Both the position numbers and the translations under genes were made by a program. Shown here in pieces: positions 16,345-25,513 of a stretch of DNA of 64,000 bases (its first letter is position 1; every line of letters starts with the position of its first letter). The DNA is taken from positions 186,001-250,000 of the forward strand of contig NZ_NNBP01000001.1 of the NCBI RefSeq assembly GCF_002803155.1, read 5' to 3'. The notes beneath the pieces are model-generated. The model ran no database searches. It worked only from the letters and a program-made list of their open reading frames with translations, and was not told the origin of the DNA. This DNA is from Streptomyces sp. CB02959 (lineage in GTDB: Bacteria; Actinomycetota; Actinomycetes; Streptomycetales; Streptomycetaceae).

Positions 16345-17433
16345 TCAGCCGATGCGGTGCATCCAGCCGTGGTCGTCGGCGGTCACCCCGCGCTGGATGT
16401 CCAGCAGCGCCTCGCGCAGCTTCAGCGTGACCTTGCCCGGCTCGCCGCCGGACTGGTGCCACTCGGCGCTCGCCCGCTTGACCGTGCCGACCGGGGTGAT
16501 CACCGCGGCGGTGCCGCAGGCGAAGACCTCGGTGAGCGTGCCGTCGGCGGAGTCGTTCTGCCACTGGTCGATGGAGACCCGGCCCTCCTCCGACGCGTAG
16601 CCCAGGTCGCGGGCGACGGAGAGCAGCGAGTCACGGGTGACGCCGGCCAGCAGCGAGCCGGTCAGCTTCGGGGTGACGATCCGGTCTCCGTAGACGAAGT
16701 AGAGGTTCATCCCGCCGAGCTCCTCGACCCAGGTGTGCTCCACCGCGTCGAGGTAGGCGACCTGGTCGCAGCCGCGGGCCGCGGCCTCGGCCTGGGCGAG
16801 CAGCGACGCGGCGTAGTTGCCGCCGGTCTTGGCGTCGCCCATGCCGCCGGGGACGGCCCGCACCCGGTCCTCGGAGAGCCAGATGGAGACCGGCTTGACG
16901 CCACCGGGGAAGTACGCGCCGGCGGGCGAGGCGATGACGACGAAGAGGTACTCGGCGGCGGGCTTGACGCCCAGCCCCACCTCGGTGGCGATCATGAACG
17001 GGCGGAGGTACAGCGACTCCTCGCCGCCGTGCGCGGGCACCCAGTCCTTGTCCTGCTGGACCAGCAGGTCGCACGCCTCGATGAAGGTCTCGACCGGCAG
17101 CTCCGGCATGGCCAGCCGGCGGGCGGACGCCTGGAAGCGCCGGGCGTTGGCGTCCGGGCGGAAGGTGGCGACGCTGCCGTCGGGCTGGCGGTACGCCTTC
17201 AGCCCCTCGAAGATCTCCTGCGCGTAGTGCAGGACGTTGGTCGCCGGGTCGAGGGAGAGCGGCCCGTACGGCACGAGCTGCCCGTCGTGCCAGCCGCGGC
17301 CCTCGGTCCACTTGATCGTCACCATGTGGTCGGTGAAGTGGCGGCCGAAGCCGGGGGCGGCCAGGATCTGCTCCCGCTCCGCCGCGGGCAGCGGGTTCGA
17401 GGAGGGCTTGAGCTCGATCGTCGGCGTCGTCAT
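16345..17433 (-). CDS. ilvE: Branched-chain amino-acid aminotransferase
   Basis: A 362-aa PLP class IV aminotransferase interconverting Leu/Ile/Val and their 2-oxo acids, the last biosynthetic and first catabolic step. The PLP lysine lies in [22 protein letters not shown] marks the N-terminal domain, and [15 protein letters not shown] the phosphate-binding end. Length is normal for the actinobacterial long IlvE. The ATG at 17433 has AAGGACA upstream. It is 383 bp downstream of leuB on the same strand, with a terminator between them, so it probably has its own promoter. Confidence 0.96.
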   Translation of the reverse strand: MTTPTIELKPSSNPLPAAEREQILAAPGFGRHFTDHMVTIKWTEGRGWHDGQLVPYGPLSLDPATNVLHYAQEIFEGLKAYRQPDGSVATFRPDANARRFQASARRLAMPELPVETFIEACDLLVQQDKDWVPAHGGEESLYLRPFMIATEVGLGVKPAAEYLFVVIASPAGAYFPGGVKPVSIWLSEDRVRAVPGGMGDAKTGGNYAASLLAQAEAAARGCDQVAYLDAVEHTWVEELGGMNLYFVYGDRIVTPKLTGSLLAGVTRDSLLSVARDLGYASEEGRVSIDQWQNDSADGTLTEVFACGTAAVITPVGTVKRASAEWHQSGGEPGKVTLKLREALLDIQRGVTADDHGWMHRIG

Positions 17434-17816
17434 GTGTCCGTGTCCTTCACTGCGTGGTCCGATACCGGGGTGGTCCCGGGCTGCTCCCCACCCAGCGTGC
17501 GCTGGGGAGGGTCACCGGCCCAGCCCTCCGGCCGGGGGTCGGGGAGGGTCCCCGTTCGCGGCACCGGTGCGGTGGGGAGCGGCCGCGCGCACTGCGGGGA
17601 CTCAGTCGTACCGGTCGTTACTGGGACGTCCGAGTTTCCCGCCGGACGGCGGTCCCTCGTCCGATTATCGCTCGCGGGCGTCCGCCGCCGGAACCGGCGT
17701 GCGCGTCCTGCGTCAGATGGTGGCATTCCGCCCGCCGGCGGCCGGGGCGGGGTCAATGCGGACAGCGCCGGACCGTTGACCGGCCCGGCGCTGGGGTGCT
17801 GCTCGTGCGTCGGGCG
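17434..17816. other. 383-bp gap between leuB and ilvE
   Basis: No ORF with plausible protein composition is seen. It contains the leuB terminator (17764-17792) and, 58 bp upstream of ilvE, a 16-bp palindrome CCCAGCGTGCGCTGGG (17491-17506) within a longer C/G-rich dyad. The rest presumably holds the ilvE promoter, but I cannot identify -35/-10 boxes. Confidence 0.5.
17764..17792 (-). terminator. leuB terminator
   Basis: An 11-bp stem with one G-U pair and a 7-nt loop begins 24 bp after the leuB stop. There is no U-tract. Confidence 0.65.
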
Positions 17817-18857
17817 TCAGCCCGCTACGCGTGCGGCGATCGCGTCACCGATCTCGTCGGTGGTGCGGGCCGCGCCGTCCCGGGCCTCCAGGTCGGCGGC
17901 GACCTCCGCCTCGATGCGGGCGGCCTGCTCCTCGTAGCCGAGGTGGCGCAGCAGCAGCGCGACGGAGAGGATCGTGGCGGTCGGGTCGGCCTTGCCGGTG
18001 CCCGCGATGTCCGGCGCGGAGCCGTGCACCGGCTCGAACATCGAAGGGAAGGCGCCGGTGGGGTTGATGTTCCCGGAGGCGGCCAGGCCGATGCCGCCGG
18101 TGACGGCCGCGGCGAGGTCGGTGAGGATGTCGCCGAAGAGGTTGTCGGTGACGATCACGTCGAACCGCTCGGGCTGGGTGACGAAGAAGATCGTCGCCGC
18201 GTCGACGTGCAGGTAGTCGGTGGTGACCTCGGGGTACTCCTGGCCGACCTTGTCGAAGATGTTCTTCCACATGTGGCCGGCGTAGACCAGGACGTTGTTC
18301 TTGTGGACCAGCGTCAGCTTCTTGCGCGGGCGGGCGTCGGCCCGCTCGTAGGCGTCCCGGACCACGCGCTCCACGCCGTAGGCGGTGTTCACGCTGACCT
18401 CGGTGGCGACCTCGGCCGGGGTGCCGGTGCGCAGGCTGCCGCCGTTGCCGGTGTACGGGCCCTCGGTGCCCTCGCGGACGACGACGAAGTCGATGTCGGG
18501 GCGGCCGGCCAGCGGGGTCGCGGTGTTCGGGAACAGCTTCGAGGGGCGCAGGTTGACGAAGTGGTCGAAGGCGAAGCGGAGTTTGAGCAGCAGTCCGCGC
18601 TCCAGGACGCCGGACGGCACCGTCGGGTCGCCGATCGCGCCGAGCAGGATCGCGTCATGGTCCTTGAGGGCGGCCAGTTCCGCGTCCGGCAGGGTCTCGC
18701 CGGTCCGGTGCCAGCGCTTGGCCCCGAGGTCGTACTCCTTGGTTTCCAGCTTGACGTCCTGCGGGAGGACCGCGGTCAGGACCTTCAGGCCCTGCGCCAC
18801 GACTTCCTGGCCGATACCGTCACCGGGGATCACTGCGAGGCGAATGCTGCGAGACAT
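17817..18857 (-). CDS. leuB: 3-isopropylmalate dehydrogenase
   Basis: A 346-aa NAD-dependent beta-decarboxylating dehydrogenase of leucine synthesis; it can also oxidise methylmalate in the citramalate route started by cimA. Family motifs are [13 protein letters not shown] at the N-terminus, the D-x4-D metal region in [12 protein letters not shown], and the NAD-binding [16 protein letters not shown]. No ribosome site is evident. TAGGGT lies exactly 6 nt before the ATG, so the mRNA may be leaderless. It is divergent from the phosphatase gene at 18999. Confidence 0.96.
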   Translation of the reverse strand: MSRSIRLAVIPGDGIGQEVVAQGLKVLTAVLPQDVKLETKEYDLGAKRWHRTGETLPDAELAALKDHDAILLGAIGDPTVPSGVLERGLLLKLRFAFDHFVNLRPSKLFPNTATPLAGRPDIDFVVVREGTEGPYTGNGGSLRTGTPAEVATEVSVNTAYGVERVVRDAYERADARPRKKLTLVHKNNVLVYAGHMWKNIFDKVGQEYPEVTTDYLHVDAATIFFVTQPERFDVIVTDNLFGDILTDLAAAVTGGIGLAASGNINPTGAFPSMFEPVHGSAPDIAGTGKADPTATILSVALLLRHLGYEEQAARIEAEVAADLEARDGAARTTDEIGDAIAARVAG

Positions 18858-18863
18858 GCCTGG

Positions 18864-18869
18864 ACCCTA
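18864..18869 (-). promoter_or_regulatory. Possible -10 box for a leaderless leuB mRNA
   Basis: TAGGGT (fits TANNNT) ends 6 nt before the leuB ATG, which would place transcription start at the start codon. The -35 region is weak (TGTCAA-like). Confidence 0.35.
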
Positions 18870-18998
18870 CTCTTCGTCCCAATGATTGACACGTAACGTC
18901 CGGCATGCGGACACGGTCGCCCGGCGCACCACCACCGGCCATCCGGCGTTCACCCCGGCGTCCCGGGCACGTCGGCGGGTACTGCGAGATTCGGCCAC

Positions 18999-20621
18999 AT
19001 GAGTGCACATCCCCGGGGGGAGCGCCCCCTGCCCTCGCACACCCCCCGCGTCGGCATACCGGAGCAGCTCGCGGCCCGCATGACCATGCCCGAGCAGCAC
19101 GAGTACCTCCGCACCAAGCTGACCCGCCGGGGGCTGCTGCGCAGCTCCGCGGTCACCGCCGGCATGGTCGCCGGGGCCGGCCTGCTGACCGCCCCGGCCG
19201 CACAGGCCGCGCAGACCGCCGGGCCGGTGCTGCTGTCCGCGCCCGCGACCACCGCCGTCGACGGGCACCTGGTCGCCCCGTTCGGCCGCCACCTCGCCTT
19301 CGGCGCCGACCCCCGGACCCAGATGCGGGTCGGCTGGCAGGTGCCGTTCGCGGTCCGGCGGCCGTACCTCCGGGTCGGTCTGAAGCCCTGGGACCTGGGC
19401 CGCAAGGTCCAGGCCGAGGTGCGCCACCTGCACACCCCGGCGCTGACCGCCAAGCTCCCGGCGGTCGACCAGTACTACCTGCACGCGGCCCTCGACGGCC
19501 TGCGCCCGGGGACCACGTACTACTACGGCGTCGGCCACGACGGCTTCGACCCGGCCGACCCGCGCCACTTCTCCACCGTCGGCACCTTCCGCACCGCGCC
19601 GGCGCGCGCCGAGAAGTTCGTCTTCACCGCCTTCGGCGACCAGGGCGTCAGCTACCACGCGCTCGCCAACGACCAGTTGATCCTCGGCCAGAACCCGTCC
19701 TTCCACCTGCACGCGGGCGACATCTGCTACGCCGACCCGGACGGCCAGGGCTCCGAGCACGACACCTACGACGCCCGCGCCTGGGACCAGTTCCTCGCCC
19801 AGACCGAGACGGTGGCGAAGTCGGTGCCGTGGATGGTGACCACCGGCAACCACGACATGGAGGCGTGGTACTCCCCCAACGGCTACGGCGGCCAGTCCGC
19901 CCGCTGGTCGCTGCCGGCCAACGGCCCGGACCCGCGGCAGGCCCCCGGCATCTACTCGTTCACCTACGGCAACGTCGCCGTCGTCGCCCTGGACGCCAAC
20001 GACGTCTCCTACGAGATCCCGGCCAACGCGGGCTACACCGAGGGCCGGCAGACCCGCTGGCTGGACCGCCGGCTCGGCGAGCTCCGGGCCGCCGCGGACA
20101 TCGACTTCCTCGTGGTCTTCTTCCACCACTGCGCGTTCTCCACCACCAACTCGCACGCCTCCGAGGGCGGGGTCCGCGACGCCTGGCTGCCGCTCTTCGA
20201 GAAGCACAAGGTGGACCTGGTGGTCAACGGCCACAACCACGTCTACGAGCGCACCGACGCCATCAAGGGCGGCCGGGTCTCGAAGCGGGTGCCCATCGGG
20301 GAGACCGTGGACGCCGCGCACGAGGGCATCGTCTACGTGACGGCCGGCGGCGCCGGGAAGTCCCTCTACGACTTCCCCGTGCCCGACAGCTACGAAGGCC
20401 ACGTCAAGGACCTGGACCACGTGGACACCTACCACTGGGTCAAGGGCCAGGCGAAGGCCGAGGAGACCGTCGAGTGGTCCCGGGTCCGCTACACCGGCTA
20501 CTCCTTCATCGCCGTCGAGGTCACCCCGGGTGCCCGTCCCTCGATGAAGGTCACCGCCCTCGCCGAGTCCGGTGAGCGCGTCGACCACTTCGAGGTCACC
20601 CGCTCCCGCCGCCGGAGCTGA
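18999..20621 (+). CDS. Secreted purple acid phosphatase-like metallophosphoesterase
   Basis: A 540-aa Tat-exported enzyme. The twin-arginine signal (TRRGLLRSSAVTAGMVAGAG) starts near residue 42 behind a conserved cytoplasmic head. An N-terminal fibronectin-like domain (to ~200) precedes the metallophosphatase domain. Metal ligands are visible as FGDQG, HAGDICYAD, TTGNHDME, FFHHC and NGHNHVYERT. It should hydrolyse phosphomonoesters outside the cell. The start is taken at 18999; an internal ATG at 19080 would shorten the head. It is monocistronic and ends at a strong hairpin. Confidence 0.92.
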   Translation: MSAHPRGERPLPSHTPRVGIPEQLAARMTMPEQHEYLRTKLTRRGLLRSSAVTAGMVAGAGLLTAPAAQAAQTAGPVLLSAPATTAVDGHLVAPFGRHLAFGADPRTQMRVGWQVPFAVRRPYLRVGLKPWDLGRKVQAEVRHLHTPALTAKLPAVDQYYLHAALDGLRPGTTYYYGVGHDGFDPADPRHFSTVGTFRTAPARAEKFVFTAFGDQGVSYHALANDQLILGQNPSFHLHAGDICYADPDGQGSEHDTYDARAWDQFLAQTETVAKSVPWMVTTGNHDMEAWYSPNGYGGQSARWSLPANGPDPRQAPGIYSFTYGNVAVVALDANDVSYEIPANAGYTEGRQTRWLDRRLGELRAAADIDFLVVFFHHCAFSTTNSHASEGGVRDAWLPLFEKHKVDLVVNGHNHVYERTDAIKGGRVSKRVPIGETVDAAHEGIVYVTAGGAGKSLYDFPVPDSYEGHVKDLDHVDTYHWVKGQAKAEETVEWSRVRYTGYSFIAVEVTPGARPSMKVTALAESGERVDHFEVTRSRRRS

Positions 20622-20639
20622 CCGCCCGCACCACCACGC

Positions 20640-20674
20640 CAGGGGCGCCCGGGATCACCTCCCGGGCGCCCCTG
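20640..20674. terminator. Perfect 15-bp stem terminator
   Basis: Arms 20640-20654 / 20660-20674 with a TCACC loop lie between the convergent phosphatase gene and the 43-aa ORF. Confidence 0.85.
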
Positions 20675-20697
20675 ACGCATGAGCGGGGTCGGCGTGC

Positions 20698-20829
20698 TCA
20701 GTGACCGGTGGCGCCGCCGTTGTCGCGGCGGTCGAGTGCGCGCTGGAGGGCGGCCGCGGCGTTGCGGCGGTCGGCTTCGTTGGTCTGACGGGAGGAGTGA
20801 CGGGTCCTGCGGACGGTGGTCTCGGCCAT
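20698..20829 (-). CDS. Small conserved-looking basic protein (43 aa)
   Basis: Reads MAETTVRRTRHSSRQTNEAD, then an Ala/Arg helix (NAAAALQRALDRRDNGG) and a TGH end. GGAG lies 9 nt before the ATG, and GC3 is near 100% in this frame only. It is very basic, likely helical, with no membrane segment. It is bounded by a terminator downstream and a 357-bp gap upstream, so it has its own promoter. I do not recognise a function; similar small Arg/Ala-rich ORFs occur widely in Streptomyces. Confidence 0.7.
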   Translation of the reverse strand: MAETTVRRTRHSSRQTNEADRRNAAAALQRALDRRDNGGATGH

Positions 20830-21130
20830 GATGCGCGTCTCCAATGCCAAAGCCCCGAGTACTGAAGGGATACGTCGAAGAGGGGTGAAGAGGGGTGAAG
20901 AGGGGTGGGGTGGTTCGGGAGCGGCCGGAGGGCGGGGGCCACGGCGCCGCAGGGGTCACCTGCGTGGGCGCGCCGGGCCGCATCCGCATTCGCTGGATGC
21001 AGCGATACGTTCGGCTCCTACAAAGCTAGGACAGCCGAGCCGTGATGTCTGCACAATTACTTGGGCTTCCTACTATTTGAGACGGTGATCACGCGCGGAC
21101 CGTCCCGGACCCGGCCCGAAGGCGCGCGAA
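20830..21130. promoter_or_regulatory. Upstream region of the 43-aa ORF with 10-bp triplicate and dyad
   Basis: Contains three exact tandem copies of GAAGAGGGGT (20877-20906), 48-77 bp before the start of the 43-aa ORF. A dyad TCGGCTCCTA / TAGGACAGCCGA lies at 21011-21038. The stretch 21040-21090 is AT-rich for this genome. These look like regulatory DNA rather than coding sequence, but no boxes can be assigned. Confidence 0.4.
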
Positions 21131-21174
21131 CGGCCGCGGCCCGGCACCCCCGAAGGGGTACCGGGCCGCGGCCG
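21131..21174. terminator. pruA terminator
   Basis: A long stem (CGGCCGCGGCCCGG / CCGGGCCGCGGCCG plus an inner CCCC/GGGG with a CGAA loop) lies just after the pruA stop. Confidence 0.85.
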
Positions 21175-21186
21175 GGCGGGTGGGCG

Positions 21187-22827
21187 TCAGCCCATGTGCG
21201 GGTAGCGGTAGTCGGTCGGCGGGACCAGGGTCTCCTTGATGGAGCGGGTGGAGGTCCAGCGCATCAGGTTCTGCTTGGCGCCGGCCTTGTCGTTGGTGCC
21301 CGAGGCGCGGCCGCCGCCGAACGGCTGCTGGCCGACCACGGCACCGGTGGGCTTGTCGTTGATGTAGAAGTTGCCGGCCGCGAAGCGAAGCCTCTCGCAG
21401 GTGGCGGCGGCCGCGGCGCGGTCCTGGGCGATCACGGCGCCGGTCAGGCCGTAGGCCGAGGCGGACTCCATCTGGTCCAGCATGGCCTCGTAGCCGCCCT
21501 CGGTGGAGTCGTCGTAGACGTGGACGCCGAGGATGGGGCCGAAGTACTCGTCCTTGAAGATCTCGTTCTCCGGGTCGGTGGAGACCAGGACCGTCGGGCG
21601 GACGAAGTAGCCCACGCTGTCGTCGTAGCTGCCGCCGGCCACGACCTCGACGGTCGGGTCGGCCTTGGCGCGGTCGATCGCCGCCTTGTTCTTGGCGAAG
21701 GAGCGCTCGTCGATGACGGCACCCATGAAGTTCGCCAGCTCGGTGACGTCGCCCATGGACAGGGCGTCGACCTCGGCGGCGAACTCCTCCTTGAAGCCGG
21801 CGTTCCACAGCGACGCCGGGACGTAGGCGCGGGAGGCCGCGGAGCACTTCTGGCCCTGGAACTCGAAGGCGCCGCGGGTCATGGCGGTCTTCAGGACGGC
21901 GCGGTCGGCCGAGGGGTGGGCGACGATGAAGTCCTTGCCGCCGGTCTCGCCGACCAGGCGGGGGTACGTCTTGTACTTCTCGATGTGGGTGCCGACCGTC
22001 TTCCACAGGTGCTGGAAGGTCCTGGTCGAGCCGGTGAAGTGGATGCCCGCCAGGTCGGGGTGGGTCAGGGCCACCTCGGAGACGTCCTTGCCGTCGCCGG
22101 TGACGAGGTTGATGACGCCGGGCGGCAGGCCGGCCTCCTCCAGCAGGCGCATCAGCAGCACCGCGGCGAAGGTCTGCGTCGGGGACGGCTTCCAGACCAC
22201 CACGTTGCCCATGAGGGCGGGGGCGGTGGGGAGGTTGCCGGCGATCGCGGTGAAGTTGAAGGGCGTGATCGCGTAGACGAAGCCCTCGAGGGGGCGGTGG
22301 TCGGAGCGGTTCCAGACGCCCGGGGAGTTCACCGGCGGCTGCTCGGCCAGGATCTGGCGCGCGAAGTGGACGTTGAAGCGCCAGAAGTCGACCAGTTCGC
22401 AGGGGGTGTCGATCTCGGCCTGCTGGGCGGTCTTGGACTGGCCGAGCATGGTGGCGGCGGCCATCGTCTCGCGCCAGGGGCCGGCCAGCAGGTCGGCGGC
22501 CTTGAGGACGATCGCGGCGCGGTCGTCGAAGGACATCGCGCGCCAGGCGGGGGCGGCGGCCAGCGCGGCGTCCACCGCGTCCTGGGCGTCCTGGACGGTG
22601 GCGTTGGCGTAGGTGCCGAGGCGGGCGGAGTGGTGGTGCGGCTGCACGACGTCGAAGCGTTCGCCGCCGCCCATCCGTCGTGCGCCGCCGATGGTCATCG
22701 GCAGCTCGATGGGGTTGCCCGCCAGCTCCTTGAGCTTGGCCTCCAGGCGGAAGCGCTCCGGGCTGCCCGGGGCGTAGCTGTGCACCGGCTCGTTCACCGG
22801 CACGGGGACCTGGGTCACAGCGTCCAT
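21187..22827 (-). CDS. pruA: L-glutamate gamma-semialdehyde (P5C) dehydrogenase
   Basis: A 546-aa aldehyde dehydrogenase oxidising glutamate semialdehyde to glutamate with NAD+, the second step of proline catabolism. VGETGGKDFIV carries the catalytic Glu region and FEFQGQKCSAASRAYV the nucleophilic Cys. The C-terminal FGGGRASGTNDKAG is typical of P5C dehydrogenases. Length matches the stand-alone monofunctional form. It lies 263 bp after proline dehydrogenase on the same strand, with a hairpin between them. Confidence 0.96.
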   Translation of the reverse strand: MDAVTQVPVPVNEPVHSYAPGSPERFRLEAKLKELAGNPIELPMTIGGARRMGGGERFDVVQPHHHSARLGTYANATVQDAQDAVDAALAAAPAWRAMSFDDRAAIVLKAADLLAGPWRETMAAATMLGQSKTAQQAEIDTPCELVDFWRFNVHFARQILAEQPPVNSPGVWNRSDHRPLEGFVYAITPFNFTAIAGNLPTAPALMGNVVVWKPSPTQTFAAVLLMRLLEEAGLPPGVINLVTGDGKDVSEVALTHPDLAGIHFTGSTRTFQHLWKTVGTHIEKYKTYPRLVGETGGKDFIVAHPSADRAVLKTAMTRGAFEFQGQKCSAASRAYVPASLWNAGFKEEFAAEVDALSMGDVTELANFMGAVIDERSFAKNKAAIDRAKADPTVEVVAGGSYDDSVGYFVRPTVLVSTDPENEIFKDEYFGPILGVHVYDDSTEGGYEAMLDQMESASAYGLTGAVIAQDRAAAAATCERLRFAAGNFYINDKPTGAVVGQQPFGGGRASGTNDKAGAKQNLMRWTSTRSIKETLVPPTDYRYPHMG

Positions 22828-23049
22828 GGTGGCCGTGTCTCCTTACGCTTGCGATCGTCACGCTCGTGATCGTCGGTATGCGATCGTTTCGTTGTCGTAC
22901 GTCGGTGTACGTCGGTCGTGCCGAGGCCGCTGCCACGGCGGGTGGCCGGCCACGGGTGGCGCCGTCCGGGAAGGATCCCTTGTCCAGGATCTACCCATAT
23001 GGCATCAAAAGAGACGGTAAACCCCGTCCCAAATGAGCCGGTCAGCGGG

Positions 23050-23079
23050 GTGTCCGCGGCGGGCGTCCGCCGCGGACAC
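23050..23079. terminator. Hairpin after proline dehydrogenase
   Basis: A perfect 13-bp stem (23050-23062 / 23067-23079) with a GCGT loop begins 11 bp beyond the proline dehydrogenase stop. It may reduce read-through into pruA. Confidence 0.75.
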
Positions 23080-23090
23080 TCCTCGTTCCC

Positions 23091-24017
23091 TCAGCCGCGC
23101 GTGGCCAGGGACCGCAGGAAGAACGCCAGGTTGGCGGGGCGCTCGGCGAGGCGGCGCATGAAGTAGCCGTACCAGTCCGTCCCGTAGGGGATGTAGACCC
23201 GCATCCGGTGGCCCTCCTCCACCAGCCGCTGCTGCTCCGCCTCGCGGATGCCGAACAGCATCTGGAACTCGTAGTCGGCGGGCTTGCGGCCGTTGCGGTG
23301 CGCCAGCTCCTGGGCGATGGCGACCATCCTCGGGTCGTGGGACCCGATCATCGGGTAGCCCTGCCCGGCCATCAGGATCTTCAGGCAGCGCACGTAGGCC
23401 CGGTCGACCTCCCGCTTGTCCTGGAACGCGACCGTCGCGGGCTCCTTGTACGCGCCCTTGACCAGCCGCACCCGGGAGCCTTCCCCGGCCAGTGCCCGGC
23501 AGTCGTCCTCGGTGCGGAAGAGGTACGCCTGGAGCACCGCGCCCGTCTGGGGGAAGCGCTCGCGCAGCGCACCGAGGATCGCGAGGGTGGAGTCGACCGT
23601 GGTGTGGTCCTCCATGTCCAGCGTCACGGTGGTGCCGGCCTCGGCGGCGGCCTCGACCACCGGAGTGACGTTGCGCAGCGCGAGGTCGTGCCCGCCGGGC
23701 AGCGCCTGCCCGAAGGCGGAGAGCTTGACCGACATCTCGGCCCTGGCGCCGAGCCCGAGTTCCTTGAGGGCTCCGGCCAGCTGGAGGTAGGCGTCGCGGT
23801 TGCGCAGCGCCTCGGCCGGGTCGGTGATGTCCTCGCCGAGGTGGTCGAGGGTGACCTCCATGCCGCGGGCGGCGAGGTTCCGTACGGCCGCCATCGACTC
23901 GTCCAGGCGCTCGCCCGCGACGAACCGCTCGACCACGGGTCGGGTGACCGGAGCGGCCGCGACGACGCGGCGGATGCTGTCGCTGCGCGCGGCGGCGAGA
24001 AGCACGGGACCCAGCAT
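23091..24017 (-). CDS. Proline dehydrogenase
   Basis: A 308-aa FAD-dependent monofunctional PRODH that oxidises proline to pyrroline-5-carboxylate. Family landmarks are LDHLGEDI, SVKLSAFG, LDMEDH, RLVKGAYKEP with the FAD/substrate Lys, SHDP, EFQMLFGIRE, and the terminal RVYIPYGTDWYGYFMRRLAE with the substrate-binding arginine pair. It is divergent from the PucR-family regulator and upstream of pruA, giving a compact proline-utilisation locus. Confidence 0.95.
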   Translation of the reverse strand: MLGPVLLAAARSDSIRRVVAAAPVTRPVVERFVAGERLDESMAAVRNLAARGMEVTLDHLGEDITDPAEALRNRDAYLQLAGALKELGLGARAEMSVKLSAFGQALPGGHDLALRNVTPVVEAAAEAGTTVTLDMEDHTTVDSTLAILGALRERFPQTGAVLQAYLFRTEDDCRALAGEGSRVRLVKGAYKEPATVAFQDKREVDRAYVRCLKILMAGQGYPMIGSHDPRMVAIAQELAHRNGRKPADYEFQMLFGIREAEQQRLVEEGHRMRVYIPYGTDWYGYFMRRLAERPANLAFFLRSLATRG

Positions 24018-24157
24018 GGGGCACCTCCACGTTTCAGGATGACAAATGCCGGGGCGGGCGCCGATCGGGCGGTCGCGGCGGCAAGATGAGCCACCTGAAA
24101 TTTAAGGATCTCGCCACTTTCCGGCCATCGACAGCTGTCACGCCTTCGTGGCCGGCA

Positions 24158-24177
24158 TCTCAGACAGATGTATGAGA
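24158..24177. promoter_or_regulatory. Inverted repeat TCTCA-N10-TGAGA in the divergent put promoter
   Basis: 5-bp arms spaced 10 bp apart, one helical turn between half-sites, lie in the 205-bp divergent region between proline dehydrogenase and its PucR-type regulator. It is a plausible activator site. Confidence 0.35.
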
Positions 24178-24222
24178 ATGGGAGGCAGGTGACGGCAGCG
24201 ACAGGAGAGGGGTCGGGCGGCG

Positions 24223-25500
24223 GTGCGCGGCGACTACCAGCAGTTGGTGGACGAGATCTCGGCGGCGCTCGGTGCGCCGGCGACGCTGGAGGACCGGGAT
24301 TTCGGACTGATCGCGTTCGGAGCGCACGAGAGCGAGGACGACGAGGTCATGGACCCGGTGCGGACCCGCTCGATCCTCCAGCGGCGGTCCTCCGCGGCGG
24401 TGCGCGCGTGGTTCGAGGCGTTCGGGATCGCCCGCGCCACCTCCCCGCTGCGCATCCCCCCGGACCCGGCGGCCGGGGTCTTCAAAGGCCGGATCTGCCT
24501 CCCGGTACGGCACCGCGGAGTGGTACACGGCTACGTGTGGCTGCTCGACGACGGCCATCTGACCGACCTGGAACTGGGCGGCCGCGGTACCCCGGCCGAC
24601 CCCCGGATGGCCCAGGCGATGGAGACCGCCGCGCGGATCGGCGCCCTGCTGGCCGCCGAGTCCCGGGCCGGCTCCGAACTCGCCGAAGTGCTGCGGGAGT
24701 TGCTGACCTCCCGGGCCGCCGACCGGACCGCCGCGGCGGGCGCGCTGCGGGATGCCCTCCGGGACACCCTGCGCTTCACCTCCGGCACGCCGCTCACCTT
24801 GGTGGCGGTCCTGCCCTGGGACACCACGGCCACCGACACGGCCCCGCTGCCCAGCCTGCCGGGACTGCTCGCGGCCTGCCCGCTGCCCACGGTGGGCGGC
24901 GGCACCCCGGACCGGCCGGACCATCCGGACCGACCCGGGCCCGGCGCCGCCGAGCCGGCGCTGGCCGCGCTCGTCCGGCTGCGCCAGACCGGTTCGCCCG
25001 CCCCGGCCCACACGGCCGCCGACCACCTGCTGCGCTCCCCGCGGGCGGGAGGTGCCCCGGCCGCGGCCGGACGGGCAGGGACCCTCCCCACCCGGGGGGC
25101 CGCCGGGATCGGGCTCGCCACCCGGGAGCTGACCGACCTGCCGACCGCCTGGCGGCAGGCCCTGGACGCGGCCCGCGCGGCCCGCGCCGAGCCGCGGCTC
25201 GGCCCCGTCGCCGAATGGGACGCGCTCGGCGCCTACCGGCTGCTGACCGCCCTCCCGGCCGCCCCGGCCGACCCGGCGGTCGAACCGCTGCTGGCCCCCG
25301 CGCACGCCGAACTCGCCCGGACCGCCGAGGCGTTCCTGGACTGCGCGGGCCAGGCCGGCCGCACCGCCCAGCAGCTGGGCATCCACCGCCAGACGCTCTA
25401 CTACCGCCTGGCCCGGGTCGAGAAGCTCACCGGCCTCGACCTGGACGAGGGCGCGGACCGCCTCCTCCTCCACATGGCGCTGAAGGCGGCGCGGCTCTGA
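24223..25500 (+). CDS. PucR-family transcriptional regulator of proline utilisation
   Basis: A 425-aa regulator. The C-terminal PucR-type helix-turn-helix (residues ~372-415) includes QQLGIHRQTLYYRLARVEKLTG. The central region resembles the CdaR GGDEF-like domain, and the N-terminus (RGDYQQLVDEISAALGAPATL) is typical of Streptomyces members. It is read divergently from the proline dehydrogenase gene and probably activates that gene and pruA in response to proline. The GTG at 24223 follows AGGAGAGG at a slightly long spacing. Confidence 0.9.
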   Translation: MRGDYQQLVDEISAALGAPATLEDRDFGLIAFGAHESEDDEVMDPVRTRSILQRRSSAAVRAWFEAFGIARATSPLRIPPDPAAGVFKGRICLPVRHRGVVHGYVWLLDDGHLTDLELGGRGTPADPRMAQAMETAARIGALLAAESRAGSELAEVLRELLTSRAADRTAAAGALRDALRDTLRFTSGTPLTLVAVLPWDTTATDTAPLPSLPGLLAACPLPTVGGGTPDRPDHPDRPGPGAAEPALAALVRLRQTGSPAPAHTAADHLLRSPRAGGAPAAAGRAGTLPTRGAAGIGLATRELTDLPTAWRQALDAARAARAEPRLGPVAEWDALGAYRLLTALPAAPADPAVEPLLAPAHAELARTAEAFLDCAGQAGRTAQQLGIHRQTLYYRLARVEKLTGLDLDEGADRLLLHMALKAARL

Positions 25501-25513
25501 ACGGAGCGCCCCC

